In this document: positions 1 through 8,128 of the stretch, one piece after another
How positions within the stretch are numbered: the stretch's first letter is position 1
Layout: every line of letters starts with the position of its first letter
DNA from: Brachybacterium sp. UMB0905
GTDB lineage: Bacteria; Actinomycetota; Actinomycetes; Actinomycetales; Dermabacteraceae
Length of the DNA: 64,000 nt
Assembly: GCF_002871795.1 (NCBI RefSeq)
Contig: NZ_PNHL01000002.1
Coordinates: 180,232 to 244,231, forward strand
Direction of reading: 5' to 3'
Notes under the pieces: generated by a model
Told to the model about the DNA's origin: nothing
The model's input: only the letters and a program-made list of their open reading frames with translations
The model's database searches: none
Made by a program: the position numbers and the translations under genes

Positions 1-2514
1 GGTGCGCTCGTCGGGCACTTCGTGTACGGCGGTGTCGCCTGGGGGCAGGAGAGCGGACTGCACGTGACCAAGACCGCGCGGCGCCACCTGGGTGTGCTCG
101 CTGCGATCTACGTGCTGCTGCTGGGCGCCGGTCACTGGTTCCAGCGCTACGACCTGCTCACCGCCTCGCACCCGCGCTTCGAGGGCGCCTCGTACACCGA
201 CCACAACGCGATCCTGCCCGCCCAGACCATCCTCGCGATCGCCTCGATCTTCGTCGCAGCCCTGTTCGTGGTCTGGATCTTGCAGGACAACTGGAAGATC
301 CCTGCGATCGGTGCGGGCCTGATGATCCTGTCCACCATCGTGGTGGGCACCGCCTACCCGGCGCTGATCCAGCAGTTCAAGGTCCAGCCCAACGAGCGCG
401 CGCTCGAGCAGCCGTACATCCAGAACAACATCGACGCCACCCGCACCGCCTTCAATCTCGATGACGTGAACGTCAGGCCCTACACCGCTTCCACTGAAGC
501 GGAGACCGGGGCGCTGCGCGCCGATGCATCCACCACCGCGCAGATCCGCCTGATGGACCCGAACGTCATCTCGCCCACCTTCGAGCAGCGTGAGGCCAAC
601 CGCCGCTATTGGGGCTTCGACGAGCTGCTGAGCGTGGACCGCTACGAGATCGATGGCGAGCTGCAGGACACCGTGATCGGTGTGCGCGAGCTGCGGCCGG
701 ACAAATTCGGCCTGGCCGACCGCTCCTGGGTGGATCAGCACATCATCTACACGCACGGCTACGGCACCGCCGCCTCCTACGGCAACCGTCGCAACGCCGA
801 CGGCGAACCCGCCTTCCTGCAGTCCGGCGTGCCCGGCAGTGGAGCGCTGGGCGAGTACGAGGAGCGCATCTACTTCGGCCGCCACTCCCCGGACTACTCG
901 ATCGTCGGCGCCCCCGCGGGTGCGGAGCCCGAAGAATTCGACTACCAGCGCGGCAGCACCGAAGACGAAGAGGGCGGCGACCAGGTCTACAACACCTTCC
1001 AGGGTGACGGCGGGCCGTCCGTCGGCAGCTTCTTCAACAAGCTGCTGTTCGCCATCAAGTTCCGTGACCCCAACATCGTGATCTCCAACTACCTCAACGA
1101 GGAGTCGCAGATCCTGTACGACCGCGACCCGCAGCGTCGCGTGCGGGAGGTCGCGCCGTTCCTGTCGCTGGACTCCCAGATGTACCCGGCCGTCGTGGAC
1201 GGGGAGCTGGTGTGGGTGGTGGACGGCTACACGACCACGACCGAATATCCCTACGCCCAGTCCGTGGACCTGGACCAGACGGTCAACGACTCCCAGACCA
1301 ACCCCAACGAGACCGCCGCCAACCGCGTGCGCTCCGCCAACTACATGCGCAACTCCGTCAAGGCCACGGTGAACGCCTTTGACGGCTCGGTGACGCTGTA
1401 CACCTGGGATACCGAGGATCCGATCCTCAAGGCCTGGGGCGAGGTGTTCCCCGGTGCGCTGCGTCCGGCGGAGGACATCAGCAGCGAGCTCATGAGCCAT
1501 CTGCGCTACCCGGCCGATTACTTCAAGGCGCAGCGGCAAATCCTGTCGACCTACCACGTCACCGGCGCGGATGACTTCTTCACCCAGCAGGACTTCTGGC
1601 AGGTCTCCCCGGATCCGACGGTGCCGGCGCCCACCAACTCCGATGGCACGGCCGGTCAGCAGCCGCCCCAGCCGCCGATGTACCTGACCATGCAGATGCC
1701 TGATGCGGACTCCCCGCGGTTCATGCTGTCGTCGAGCTTCATCCCCTCCGAGGGGCAGAACGTGCTCACCGGCTATCTGGCCGTGGACTCCGAGACCGGC
1801 AGCACCGAGGGCAACCCGGCGGACAGCTACGGCGAGATGACGCTGCTGGTGCTGCCGACCTCGAACCCGGTCAACGGGCCTGGCCAGGTGCAGGCGACCT
1901 TCAACGCCGAGCCCAACGTGTCCAAGGCGCTGAACCTGCTGAAGTCCGGCAACTCCGAGGTCATCAACGGCAACCTGCTGACCCTGCCCGTGGGCGGTGG
2001 GCTGCTGTACGTCCAGCCTGTCTACCTGCAGTCCTCGCAGACCGGCGGCGGTACGCAGTACCCGCTGCTACAGATGGTGCTGGTCTCCTTCGGCGAGAAG
2101 ATCGGCTTCGCCCCGACCCTGGATGAGGCACTCGACCTCGTCTTCGGCGGCGACTCCGGCGCAGCCGCGGGTGATGCCGAGGTCTCCGATTCCACCGCTC
2201 CCTCCGGCACTGCCGGCACCCAGACGGGTGACGGTGACGTCGAGGAGGGGAGTGAGAAGCCGGCCGATGAGGGCGGTGAGAGTGAGAAGCCTGCCCCGGC
2301 CCCCGGCGGTGACGCGAACGAGCGGCTCAACCAGGCTCTCGTCGATATGGACCAGGCCGTCGAAGACTCCGAGAAGGCCATGCAGGAGAACGACTGGCAG
2401 AAGTACGGCGAGGCGCAGGAGCGTCTACAGGACGCTCTGCAGCGTGCCATCGAGGCCCATGAGGAGCTGGGCGGCACCGGGACCCCCGAGCCCTCCGACG
2501 GCGGCGACGGCTGA
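1..2514 (+). CDS. UPF0182 family membrane protein, 5' part missing
   Basis: The reading frame is open from the first base, so the true start lies before the window; 837 residues are visible. I recognise the UPF0182 (COG1615) family, large actinobacterial and cyanobacterial integral membrane proteins of unknown function. The visible part starts inside the membrane domain: hydrophobic segments lie at about residues 30-47, 72-94 and 100-120, followed by a large extracytoplasmic domain with the characteristic stretch YWGFDELLSVDRY. Full members are usually 950-1000 residues, so roughly 120-160 are missing. The end is an acidic, Pro/Gly-rich linker (about 730-785) and a charged helix likely to form a coiled coil (ERLNQALVDMD onward). 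The family assignment is secure; the function is unknown. Confidence 0.93.
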   Translation, partial: GALVGHFVYGGVAWGQESGLHVTKTARRHLGVLAAIYVLLLGAGHWFQRYDLLTASHPRFEGASYTDHNAILPAQTILAIASIFVAALFVVWILQDNWKIPAIGAGLMILSTIVVGTAYPALIQQFKVQPNERALEQPYIQNNIDATRTAFNLDDVNVRPYTASTEAETGALRADASTTAQIRLMDPNVISPTFEQREANRRYWGFDELLSVDRYEIDGELQDTVIGVRELRPDKFGLADRSWVDQHIIYTHGYGTAASYGNRRNADGEPAFLQSGVPGSGALGEYEERIYFGRHSPDYSIVGAPAGAEPEEFDYQRGSTEDEEGGDQVYNTFQGDGGPSVGSFFNKLLFAIKFRDPNIVISNYLNEESQILYDRDPQRRVREVAPFLSLDSQMYPAVVDGELVWVVDGYTTTTEYPYAQSVDLDQTVNDSQTNPNETAANRVRSANYMRNSVKATVNAFDGSVTLYTWDTEDPILKAWGEVFPGALRPAEDISSELMSHLRYPADYFKAQRQILSTYHVTGADDFFTQQDFWQVSPDPTVPAPTNSDGTAGQQPPQPPMYLTMQMPDADSPRFMLSSSFIPSEGQNVLTGYLAVDSETGSTEGNPADSYGEMTLLVLPTSNPVNGPGQVQATFNAEPNVSKALNLLKSGNSEVINGNLLTLPVGGGLLYVQPVYLQSSQTGGGTQYPLLQMVLVSFGEKIGFAPTLDEALDLVFGGDSGAAAGDAEVSDSTAPSGTAGTQTGDGDVEEGSEKPADEGGESEKPAPAPGGDANERLNQALVDMDQAVEDSEKAMQENDWQKYGEAQERLQDALQRAIEAHEELGGTGTPEPSDGGDG

Positions 2515-2618
2515 CGCGGGCGTCGACCCGTTGATGCGCGGCGTGCGGATGCGGCCGACACTCCATGCAGGTGAACGGGCCGTGAACGTGCGATGGCACA
2601 CGTTCGGCGGGGTTCGCC

Positions 2619-2648
2619 TGGACTCTTCGCTGAGCCCGTGCCTACAGT
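2619..2648 (+). promoter_or_regulatory. Putative promoter of the initiator tRNA gene
   Basis: TGGACT (2619-2624) and TACAGT (2643-2648) are separated by 18 bases and resemble a housekeeping -35/-10 pair (TTGACA/TANNNT). The -10 ends 12 bases before the mature tRNA 5' end. An inverted repeat GAACGTG-N8-CACGTTC lies upstream at 2584-2605, between the UPF0182 stop and this promoter; its role is unclear. Confidence 0.5.
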
Positions 2649-2660
2649 GGTCGATGTCGC

Positions 2661-2735
<75 letters not shown>

Positions 2736-2739
2736 GAGA

Positions 2740-2785
2740 AAGGGCCCCTCGCCAGCAGAAACGCTGGGGAGGGGCCCTTAGTTTT
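2740..2785 (+). terminator. Rho-independent terminator of the initiator tRNA gene
   Basis: A 16-base stem (AGGGCCCCTCGCCAGC against GCTGGGGAGGGGCCCT, one mismatch) closes a six-base loop and is followed by TAGTTTTA. It starts six bases after the tRNA 3' end. Confidence 0.9.
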
Positions 2786-3002
2786 ACCCCGACGCGTCGG
2801 ACCTATCCTCAGAACTATCCGCAGTTCCCGTGGAAGCCAGGGCTGCCGCCGTGGTCTCCATCGGCTTGGGCTGAGTGCTTCGGACCGTCTATCCCCGTCT
2901 CGAGGGGGCTGTAGGCCCTACGGTCTGCACCGAGACCGAGGCGGATCCGACCGCTGAGGGAGGGGAGTTCGCCTGTCGCACACTGATGCCAACCTCGACT
3001 TC
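2786..3002. other. Intergenic stretch between the tRNA terminator and the disrupted gene
   Basis: I see no credible gene here. A strong Shine-Dalgarno-like run, AGGGAGGGGAG, lies at about 2957-2967. The only in-frame start it could serve at normal spacing is CTG at 2973; the GTG at 3003 is about 35 bases away. The start of the following gene is therefore uncertain. TACGGT near 2917 could be a -10 element but has no good -35 partner. Confidence 0.4.
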
Positions 3003-3977
3003 GTGACAACAGAAATCTCGATACCCGCTCCTCGCGACCCCTGGCTTGTCCACGGACCTGACGGCTGGGCCGAAGCGATGCTGGTTCCGTGCTCGTGCGC
3101 CGGAGCCCACCACATGGTTGGCTGGTACACCTGCCCCTGCGGTGGCGGCCCACTCGAAGGCGGGCCCCACACCTGGGAGTGTCTCTCTTGCGGCGTCAGC
3201 CGCCACATCGGATGCAGACTCCTGTCTGGCGGAGTTGTGGACAGGGACCGCCGCTGGGAGGTGGACATCAGCGCGTCCACCACGGCGATCTCGCGGCCCC
3301 TGCAGCTGCTGGCACCCATCGGCGCGGACAGCCAGGAACCGGTCTCCTTTCCGCTATTCATCCTGCGTGACTTCGAGTTCCTGCGGCTGAACGGCACCGA
3401 GTTCCACGTCGTCGTGGACTCTCAGAGCATCGAGCTGGCGCCGTTCCCGGTGCCGCTGCCGATGCAGGGCCAGCGGCGGTCCTTCTCGAAATACAGCGAG
3501 CACGCGGACCTCATGGTGGTCTTCCCCGCAGGAATCGACCAGCTCCCGCGCATCGCCATTGCCGAGGGCACGGATGTCCATCGCGAAGGCCCGACCACGT
3601 AACTCTTCGCCGGTGACGCCCTCGAACGCATCGCCGTGGGAAAGACCGAAGTGGTCTTCGACCCGCCATCGGATGTGGCGCGCAGCAGCGAGGGCAGGGC
3701 CTGGATCACCACGTACCCCGAGCACGGCCAGCTCAGCCTCACCTACCGGGTGCAGGCCGATGAGCAGCGCTCGCTGCTCGAGATCGATATCGCTGATGTG
3801 GAGGTCCCGCAGCAGTACGGACTGATCTATCACCTGGTGGTCAATCGCTTCACGACGTTCGGCACCTGGCCGGAGAAGTACAGCTACCGCGCCGAGATCG
3901 ACCTTCAGACCGGCGCGAACGCGGCTGCCTGGCACAATGCCTCCGCCGATGCCACCGGATCGGACGCCACCGAGTGA
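3003..3977 (+). pseudogene. Unrecognised gene interrupted by an in-frame TAA stop
   Basis: Two open stretches lie in the same frame, 199 codons then 113 codons after a GTG at 3636, separated by a TAA at 3600-3602 and 11 sense codons with no frame change. Read through the stop, they form one protein of about 324 residues. The N-terminal half carries a Cys/His-rich segment (CSCAGAHH, CPCGGG, CLSCG, HIGC) that looks metal-binding. The C-terminal half ends in a mixed beta-like region. I recognise no family. The simplest reading is a gene inactivated by one nonsense mutation; stop-codon readthrough, or two separately translated parts, cannot be excluded. The start is uncertain because GTG 3003 has no nearby Shine-Dalgarno. 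It lies just after a tRNA gene, among less conserved genes. Confidence 0.55.
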
Positions 3978-4006
3978 ACGCGCTGTGCCACCGAGTGAAC
4001 GCGCTG
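3966..4006 (+). repeat. Tandem 21-bp duplication spanning a stop codon
   Basis: The 20-base word GCCACCGAGTGAACGCGCTG occurs at 3966-3985 and again at 3987-4006, a period of 21 bases. The first copy contains the TGA that ends the disrupted gene; the second repeats that TGA in the same frame. The end of the unit (GAACGCGCTG) is also found inverted in the last codons of the convergent hydrolase gene. Confidence 0.85.
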
Positions 4007-4029
4007 CGGCGGCGCATCACAGCGCGTTC
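3997..4029. terminator. Hairpin between two convergent genes
   Basis: GAACGCGCTG (3997-4006) is the exact inverse of CAGCGCGTTC (4020-4029), with a 13-base loop. The right arm is the last coding bases of the hydrolase gene (codons for L-N-A-L). It sits where two genes converge and could stop transcription both ways, but no T-run follows on either strand. Confidence 0.5.
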
Positions 4030-4997
4030 AGGAACTCCTCAATGCTGCGCCGGTACAGCTCCGCATCGTCCCGGTGGATCTGCGCATGCTCAGCCTCCTC
4101 AGAGGTCACCAGCTGCTTATCCGCATGGGGCACAGCATCGTAGAGCGTCTGCCCCATCGGCGGGGGAGTGACCTCATCGGCCATCGTGCGCAGCACCAGC
4201 GTCGGCCGCGACGTCTTCGTGAGCCACGGCGCGACCTCCGCCTCGCCCAGCCACCAGCCGTGCTCAATCCGGTTCATGACCGTGCCGACGGCCATCATGT
4301 AGCCCACCGGGATCCCCTGCTCGGCCTGGACCTCCTGCAGCACCTGCTCGATGAACACGCGCCCGTCGGCGACCGGGCAGTCCAGGATCAGCGCATCGAT
4401 CCGCGACTCATCCCGCCCCAGGGCGATCCCGGCAGATGCCCCGCCGTAGGACTCGCCCCACAGCACCAGCAGCTGCCCCTCCTCCAGCCCCTCATCCACC
4501 TGCGTGACCACGTAGAGGATGTCGTAGGACTCGAGCACCCCGAAGGAGTTGGTGGGCGCCGTGTTGTCCCCGGAGTTGCGCTGGTCCAGGGCTGCCACAT
4601 CGAAACCAGCCTCGAGGAACATCTGGGCCGGGCGCATCACCGTCTCCTTCGTACCGCCCATGCCGTGGACCATCACCACCGTCCCGCGCGCGGGCTGGTC
4701 GGTGCGCAGCTCGAGCACCGAGATCGTGTGGTCGAACCGGGTGGAGGAAACCTCGCTGCGGGTGAGCTCATAGGTCTGTGCCAGGCGGTCCACCTCCGGC
4801 AGGAACGGTTCACGGTTCGCGAGCGTCTCCTCCCGCGTCATGTTCTGCGCGGCGCCCTGGGCCACCAGGTGACCCATATACCCCGAGAAACCGACCACGG
4901 CGAGCAGCACCAGGATCGCCGTCCCCACGCCGATGCGGGCCAGCACCCGGCGCCATCGCCGCAGGGGCCGGCCAGTGGATCTCGCCCTCGCCGTCAT
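4017..4997 (-). CDS. Membrane-anchored alpha/beta hydrolase
   Basis: A predicted serine hydrolase of 326 residues, anchored to the outer face of the membrane by one N-terminal helix (about residues 22-42) after an Arg-rich cytoplasmic tail. Fold marks are in order: VVMVHGMGG (oxyanion region), ALDQRNSG, the nucleophile elbow GESYGG, the acid region TMADEVTPP, and a late His in EEAEHAQIH. Acidic residues around the core resemble FrsA/BAAT-type and dienelactone-hydrolase-like proteins; the substrate is unknown. I prefer the ATG that gives MTARARS; a GTG eight codons upstream (5021) is possible and neither has a clear Shine-Dalgarno. It lies downstream of the calpain-like gene on the same strand. 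Confidence 0.85.
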   Translation of the reverse strand: MTARARSTGRPLRRWRRVLARIGVGTAILVLLAVVGFSGYMGHLVAQGAAQNMTREETLANREPFLPEVDRLAQTYELTRSEVSSTRFDHTISVLELRTDQPARGTVVMVHGMGGTKETVMRPAQMFLEAGFDVAALDQRNSGDNTAPTNSFGVLESYDILYVVTQVDEGLEEGQLLVLWGESYGGASAGIALGRDESRIDALILDCPVADGRVFIEQVLQEVQAEQGIPVGYMMAVGTVMNRIEHGWWLGEAEVAPWLTKTSRPTLVLRTMADEVTPPPMGQTLYDAVPHADKQLVTSEEAEHAQIHRDDAELYRRSIEEFLNAL

Positions 4998-5102
4998 GAC
5001 CGCAGCGTACTGGACGATCACCCGTCTGAGCAGGGCTGACGTCCCGACAGCGCCCCGCCAGTGACCCTCTGGCGCCCAGTGGGGACCGTGAGCCGGAGCG
5101 GT

Positions 5103-5840
5103 TTACCGCAGCGGTGCGCTGACGTCCACCGAGAGAAAACCCCGCCGGAACCTCACCGCATCCAGCACCAGCACATCCCCGGGCCGGCCCGGATTGCGCA
5201 GATGCACATGCCCGGACCGCGGATCCGCTCCCACCACGGCGAACACATGATTGCGGGGGAGCGGGCCGACGGGGCTCGCCACCGAGGGGCTGAACGGATG
5301 CGTAGAGGCGAGGATCGCTCGATGCTCGCCGCGCCAGCTGATGATCTCCTGCGCCGAGGGCAGGCGCAGCATGGAGCGCACCCGCTGCCCGGTCAGCACC
5401 TCCAGCCCGAACCGGCCGAAGCCGGACTGCAGGAAGCGGTAGCCGCCGGCCACATGCTGCGCGATGGCCTTCTCGAGCGCTCCCACCCAGCCGGGGTTCG
5501 CGCCATCCCGTCGGCCGTGCAGCCAGCGTCCCTGCTCATCGACCGGATACCGGCGTTCAACCCGGATCGGTTCCGCGACGGTCGGCAGCTGCACGAGCAC
5601 GCCCCCATCGGCGTCCTCCTCGAGCATCGCCCGCAGACGCTCCGGGGCGGTCTCATGGATCGCAAGCATCGCGGCCATCACCCAGCAGTCCCCGACCTGC
5701 CCCTGACGGGGCCGACGCAGCACCGCGGGCGCGAGCGGTCCGGTATCCGCCCGCAGACGCACGGCACGCGCCCGCCCGATGGGGGCGAGCGCGTGCAGGG
5801 TGCGGCGCCAGGTCCGCACGCGGGGACGGTCCACGCTCAT
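5103..5840 (-). CDS. Calpain-like (C2 family) cysteine protease, catalytic core only
   Basis: A protein of 245 residues that keeps all three calpain active-site blocks: QGQVGDCWVMAAM with nucleophile Cys52, RNHVFAVVGAD with His198, and HLRNPG with Asn216. This is the order and spacing of the papain-like C2 protease core. There is no signal peptide, transmembrane helix, EF-hand or C2 domain, so it appears to be cytoplasmic or exported by another route. The ATG is preceded by GAGGAG at nine bases. It lies 45 bases after the phosphofructokinase gene on the same strand and may share its transcript. Prokaryotic calpain homologues are scattered and little studied, and I cannot name a substrate. Family confidence is high because the catalytic triad is intact. 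Confidence 0.85.
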   Translation of the reverse strand: MSVDRPRVRTWRRTLHALAPIGRARAVRLRADTGPLAPAVLRRPRQGQVGDCWVMAAMLAIHETAPERLRAMLEEDADGGVLVQLPTVAEPIRVERRYPVDEQGRWLHGRRDGANPGWVGALEKAIAQHVAGGYRFLQSGFGRFGLEVLTGQRVRSMLRLPSAQEIISWRGEHRAILASTHPFSPSVASPVGPLPRNHVFAVVGADPRSGHVHLRNPGRPGDVLVLDAVRFRRGFLSVDVSAPLR

Positions 5841-5885
5841 CGCGCTGGGCTCCTCACAGCCATCGCCCCCGGTGCGTGCAGTCGG

Positions 5886-7106
5886 TCAGTGCTGCTCGGC
5901 CGGGACGATCTTCTGGCCGGTGCGCTCCATGACCTTCGCGAACCAGTCCTGGGTGACGTCGAAGGACTTGTGACCGGCGATGCGCTCGAACTCGATCGCG
6001 CGCAGCACATTGCCATTGCCCTCGTCGTGGCCGATCACGCCGGAACCACCCTCGAGGGACACCTGCACCGCCAGGTCCGTCATGGACTTGATGAGTCGCA
6101 GATCCTCCGGGTTCGCCTTCGCGGAGCGGGAGAAGTATCCGGACTTCTGCACCATGACCTTCTCTGCGCCAAGCTTCTCAGCGAACTGCCCCGCGAACCA
6201 CTGTCCGGGGTTGATGGTGTCGATCTTGACGTGGCCGAAGGGATCCTTGGGGACCTCCTCACCGCGGGCTTCCATCTCGGCGACGATCTCCGGGATCCCC
6301 GCGCCCTCGGACAGGAAGATGTTCACGCAGCCGACCTCGTCCATGACCTTCTTCAGACGCTCGGCCTCGGCATCGATATCGAGCTTCAGCTCCGGCAGGA
6401 ACACGGCGTGGAGGTCCCACCGCTCGGCGCGGTGGCCGATCCCCGGCAGCCACTCCTGCTGAGCGTGCCACTGCTGGTAGTACTCGGCCGCCTGCGCGGT
6501 GAGGTAGCCGCACGCCCGGCCCATGACTTCGTGGACGATCAGCATCCGCGGGTTCGAGCCGTGCTCAGCGATGATGTTTTGCGCGAAGACGCTCGTCTGC
6601 TCCGCGGCGGACATCGCCCCCAGGGACTGGCGGATCGGCACGATGTCGTTGTCGATCGTCTTGGGCAGACCCACCACATGCAGGTCGTAGTCGTTCTCGT
6701 GCAGGTACTTCGCCAGATCCGCGGCGGTGGTGTTGGTGTCATCGCCACCGATAGTGTGCAGCACGTCCACGCCGTCGGCCTTGAGGCGGTCCGCGGCGAC
6801 CTCCAGGGCGTTCTGCCCCTCCTGGATCAGGCCGCGCTCGACGAGGTCCTTGGTGTTGGTGAGCTTCACGCGCGAATTGCCGATGGGGGAGCCGCCGTAG
6901 TTGTGCAGCAGGCCCGCCTTGGCGCGCACCTCGTCATCCACCACGATCTTCTCGCCGGACAGCAGGCCCCAGTAGCCGTGCCTGTAGGCGATGATCTCCA
7001 CGTCCGGCACCAGCTCGGTGTAGCGCTCGATGAGGCCGCCGACGGCGGAGGACAGGCACGGGGCATAGCCACCGGCGGTCAGCAGGGCGACGCGCTTGAC
7101 GGTCAT
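5886..7106 (-). CDS. pfp: Pyrophosphate-dependent 6-phosphofructokinase
   Basis: Phosphorylates fructose 6-phosphate to fructose 1,6-bisphosphate, most likely with pyrophosphate as donor; that reaction is reversible. At 406 residues it is a PfkA-family member. Signature blocks are LTAGGYAPC at the phosphate loop, TIGGDDTNT and GLPKTIDND with the catalytic base Asp, and HEVMGRACGYLTA. The GGDD (rather than GGDG) motif together with PKTIDND is the known mark of PPi specificity, since the second Asp blocks ATP binding. AAGGGA lies about 11 bases before the ATG. It lies 76 bases downstream of hisN on the same strand. The donor inference rests on those motifs only. Confidence 0.93.
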   Translation of the reverse strand: MTVKRVALLTAGGYAPCLSSAVGGLIERYTELVPDVEIIAYRHGYWGLLSGEKIVVDDEVRAKAGLLHNYGGSPIGNSRVKLTNTKDLVERGLIQEGQNALEVAADRLKADGVDVLHTIGGDDTNTTAADLAKYLHENDYDLHVVGLPKTIDNDIVPIRQSLGAMSAAEQTSVFAQNIIAEHGSNPRMLIVHEVMGRACGYLTAQAAEYYQQWHAQQEWLPGIGHRAERWDLHAVFLPELKLDIDAEAERLKKVMDEVGCVNIFLSEGAGIPEIVAEMEARGEEVPKDPFGHVKIDTINPGQWFAGQFAEKLGAEKVMVQKSGYFSRSAKANPEDLRLIKSMTDLAVQVSLEGGSGVIGHDEGNGNVLRAIEFERIAGHKSFDVTQDWFAKVMERTGQKIVPAEQH

Positions 7107-7182
7107 CAGGATGGGATCCCTTCACGATGGGGTTTCGGTCGCGTCGAGTCTAGCGATCCCCACCTGGGCGTCGCCGAGGCGC

Positions 7183-7974
7183 TCAGTCCCGACCGCGCAG
7201 TGCCTCCAGCACGTCCTCATGCAGCAGGGAGTTGGTGGCCAGCGCATTGCCGCCGAACGGGCCGTCCTCGCCCTCGAGCGAGGTGAAACGCCCTCCGGCC
7301 TCGGTGACGATTGGGGCCAGCGCCGCCATGTCGTGGAGGTTGAGCTCCGGCTCGCAGGCCACATCCACGGCGCCCTCCGCCACGAGCATGTAGGACCAGA
7401 AGTCGCCGTAGGCGCGGGTGCGCCAGAACCGCTGCATGAGGTTCAGCATCTGCGGCAGCTGCTCGCGGTCCGCCCAGCCGTGCAGGGAGGAGTAGGACAG
7501 CGAGGCCTCCTCGAGGGTGGAGACCTGGGAGACGTGCAGTCGGGTCGCGCTGCTCAGTCGCGAGCCGGTCCAGGCGCCGCCCTCTTCCGCCGCCCACCAG
7601 CGCCGGTTCAGCGCTGGCGCGGAGACCAGCCCCACGACGGTTCGCCCCTCCTCGACAAGGCCGATGAGTGTGGCCCACACCGGCACGCCCCGCACGAAGT
7701 TGGCGGTCCCGTCGATGGGGTCGATGATCCACTGGCGGGCTGCGCTGCCGGTGGTGCCGAACTCCTCGCCGATCACCTGGTCCCGTGAGCGGGAGCGCTG
7801 CAGCTGGGAGCGGATCATCTGCTCGGCGGCACGGTCGGCATCGGTGACCTCGGTCAGGTCCGGTTTGGTGGAGACCTCGAGATCCTGGGCCTTGAAGCGG
7901 CTCATGGTGTGCTGATCCACAGCATCGGCGAGCACATGGGCAAGGCGCAGGTCATCGGCGAAACGAGAGGGCAT
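7183..7974 (-). CDS. hisN: Histidinol-phosphatase (inositol monophosphatase family)
   Basis: Hydrolyses histidinol phosphate in histidine biosynthesis, by analogy with the HisN of other actinobacteria. The 263-residue protein has the metal-dependent IMPase signatures in order: GEEFG, WIIDPIDGTANFVRG (metal-binding Asp pair), and LHDMAALAPIVTEAGG near the C-terminus. The ATG with an upstream AGGGG (7 bases) is chosen; the frame runs further upstream but without homologous sequence. Its place after aroA and rsgA on the same strand matches the aroA-rsgA-hisN order in related genomes. A broader inositol- or nucleotide-phosphatase activity cannot be excluded by motif. Confidence 0.88.
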   Translation of the reverse strand: MPSRFADDLRLAHVLADAVDQHTMSRFKAQDLEVSTKPDLTEVTDADRAAEQMIRSQLQRSRSRDQVIGEEFGTTGSAARQWIIDPIDGTANFVRGVPVWATLIGLVEEGRTVVGLVSAPALNRRWWAAEEGGAWTGSRLSSATRLHVSQVSTLEEASLSYSSLHGWADREQLPQMLNLMQRFWRTRAYGDFWSYMLVAEGAVDVACEPELNLHDMAALAPIVTEAGGRFTSLEGEDGPFGGNALATNSLLHEDVLEALRGRD

Positions 7975-8128
7975 GACCCCTACAGTAGGCGCTCGCGGGT
8001 CGTGTCGGCGGGTACCACGCCCGGCGCGCCTGCGCCGCATAGGTCGACATGCTCTGCAGCCCCCGACGGCTCGCAGCCCCGTCACCCCGCAGGCTCGCAC
8101 AGCTCGCAGGTTCACGCGTCCTAGAGGC

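Noticed and set aside
5061..7286. A 741-codon plus-strand frame across the calpain-like and phosphofructokinase genes
   Set aside because: The minus-strand genes carry complete motif sets; this frame is their shadow.
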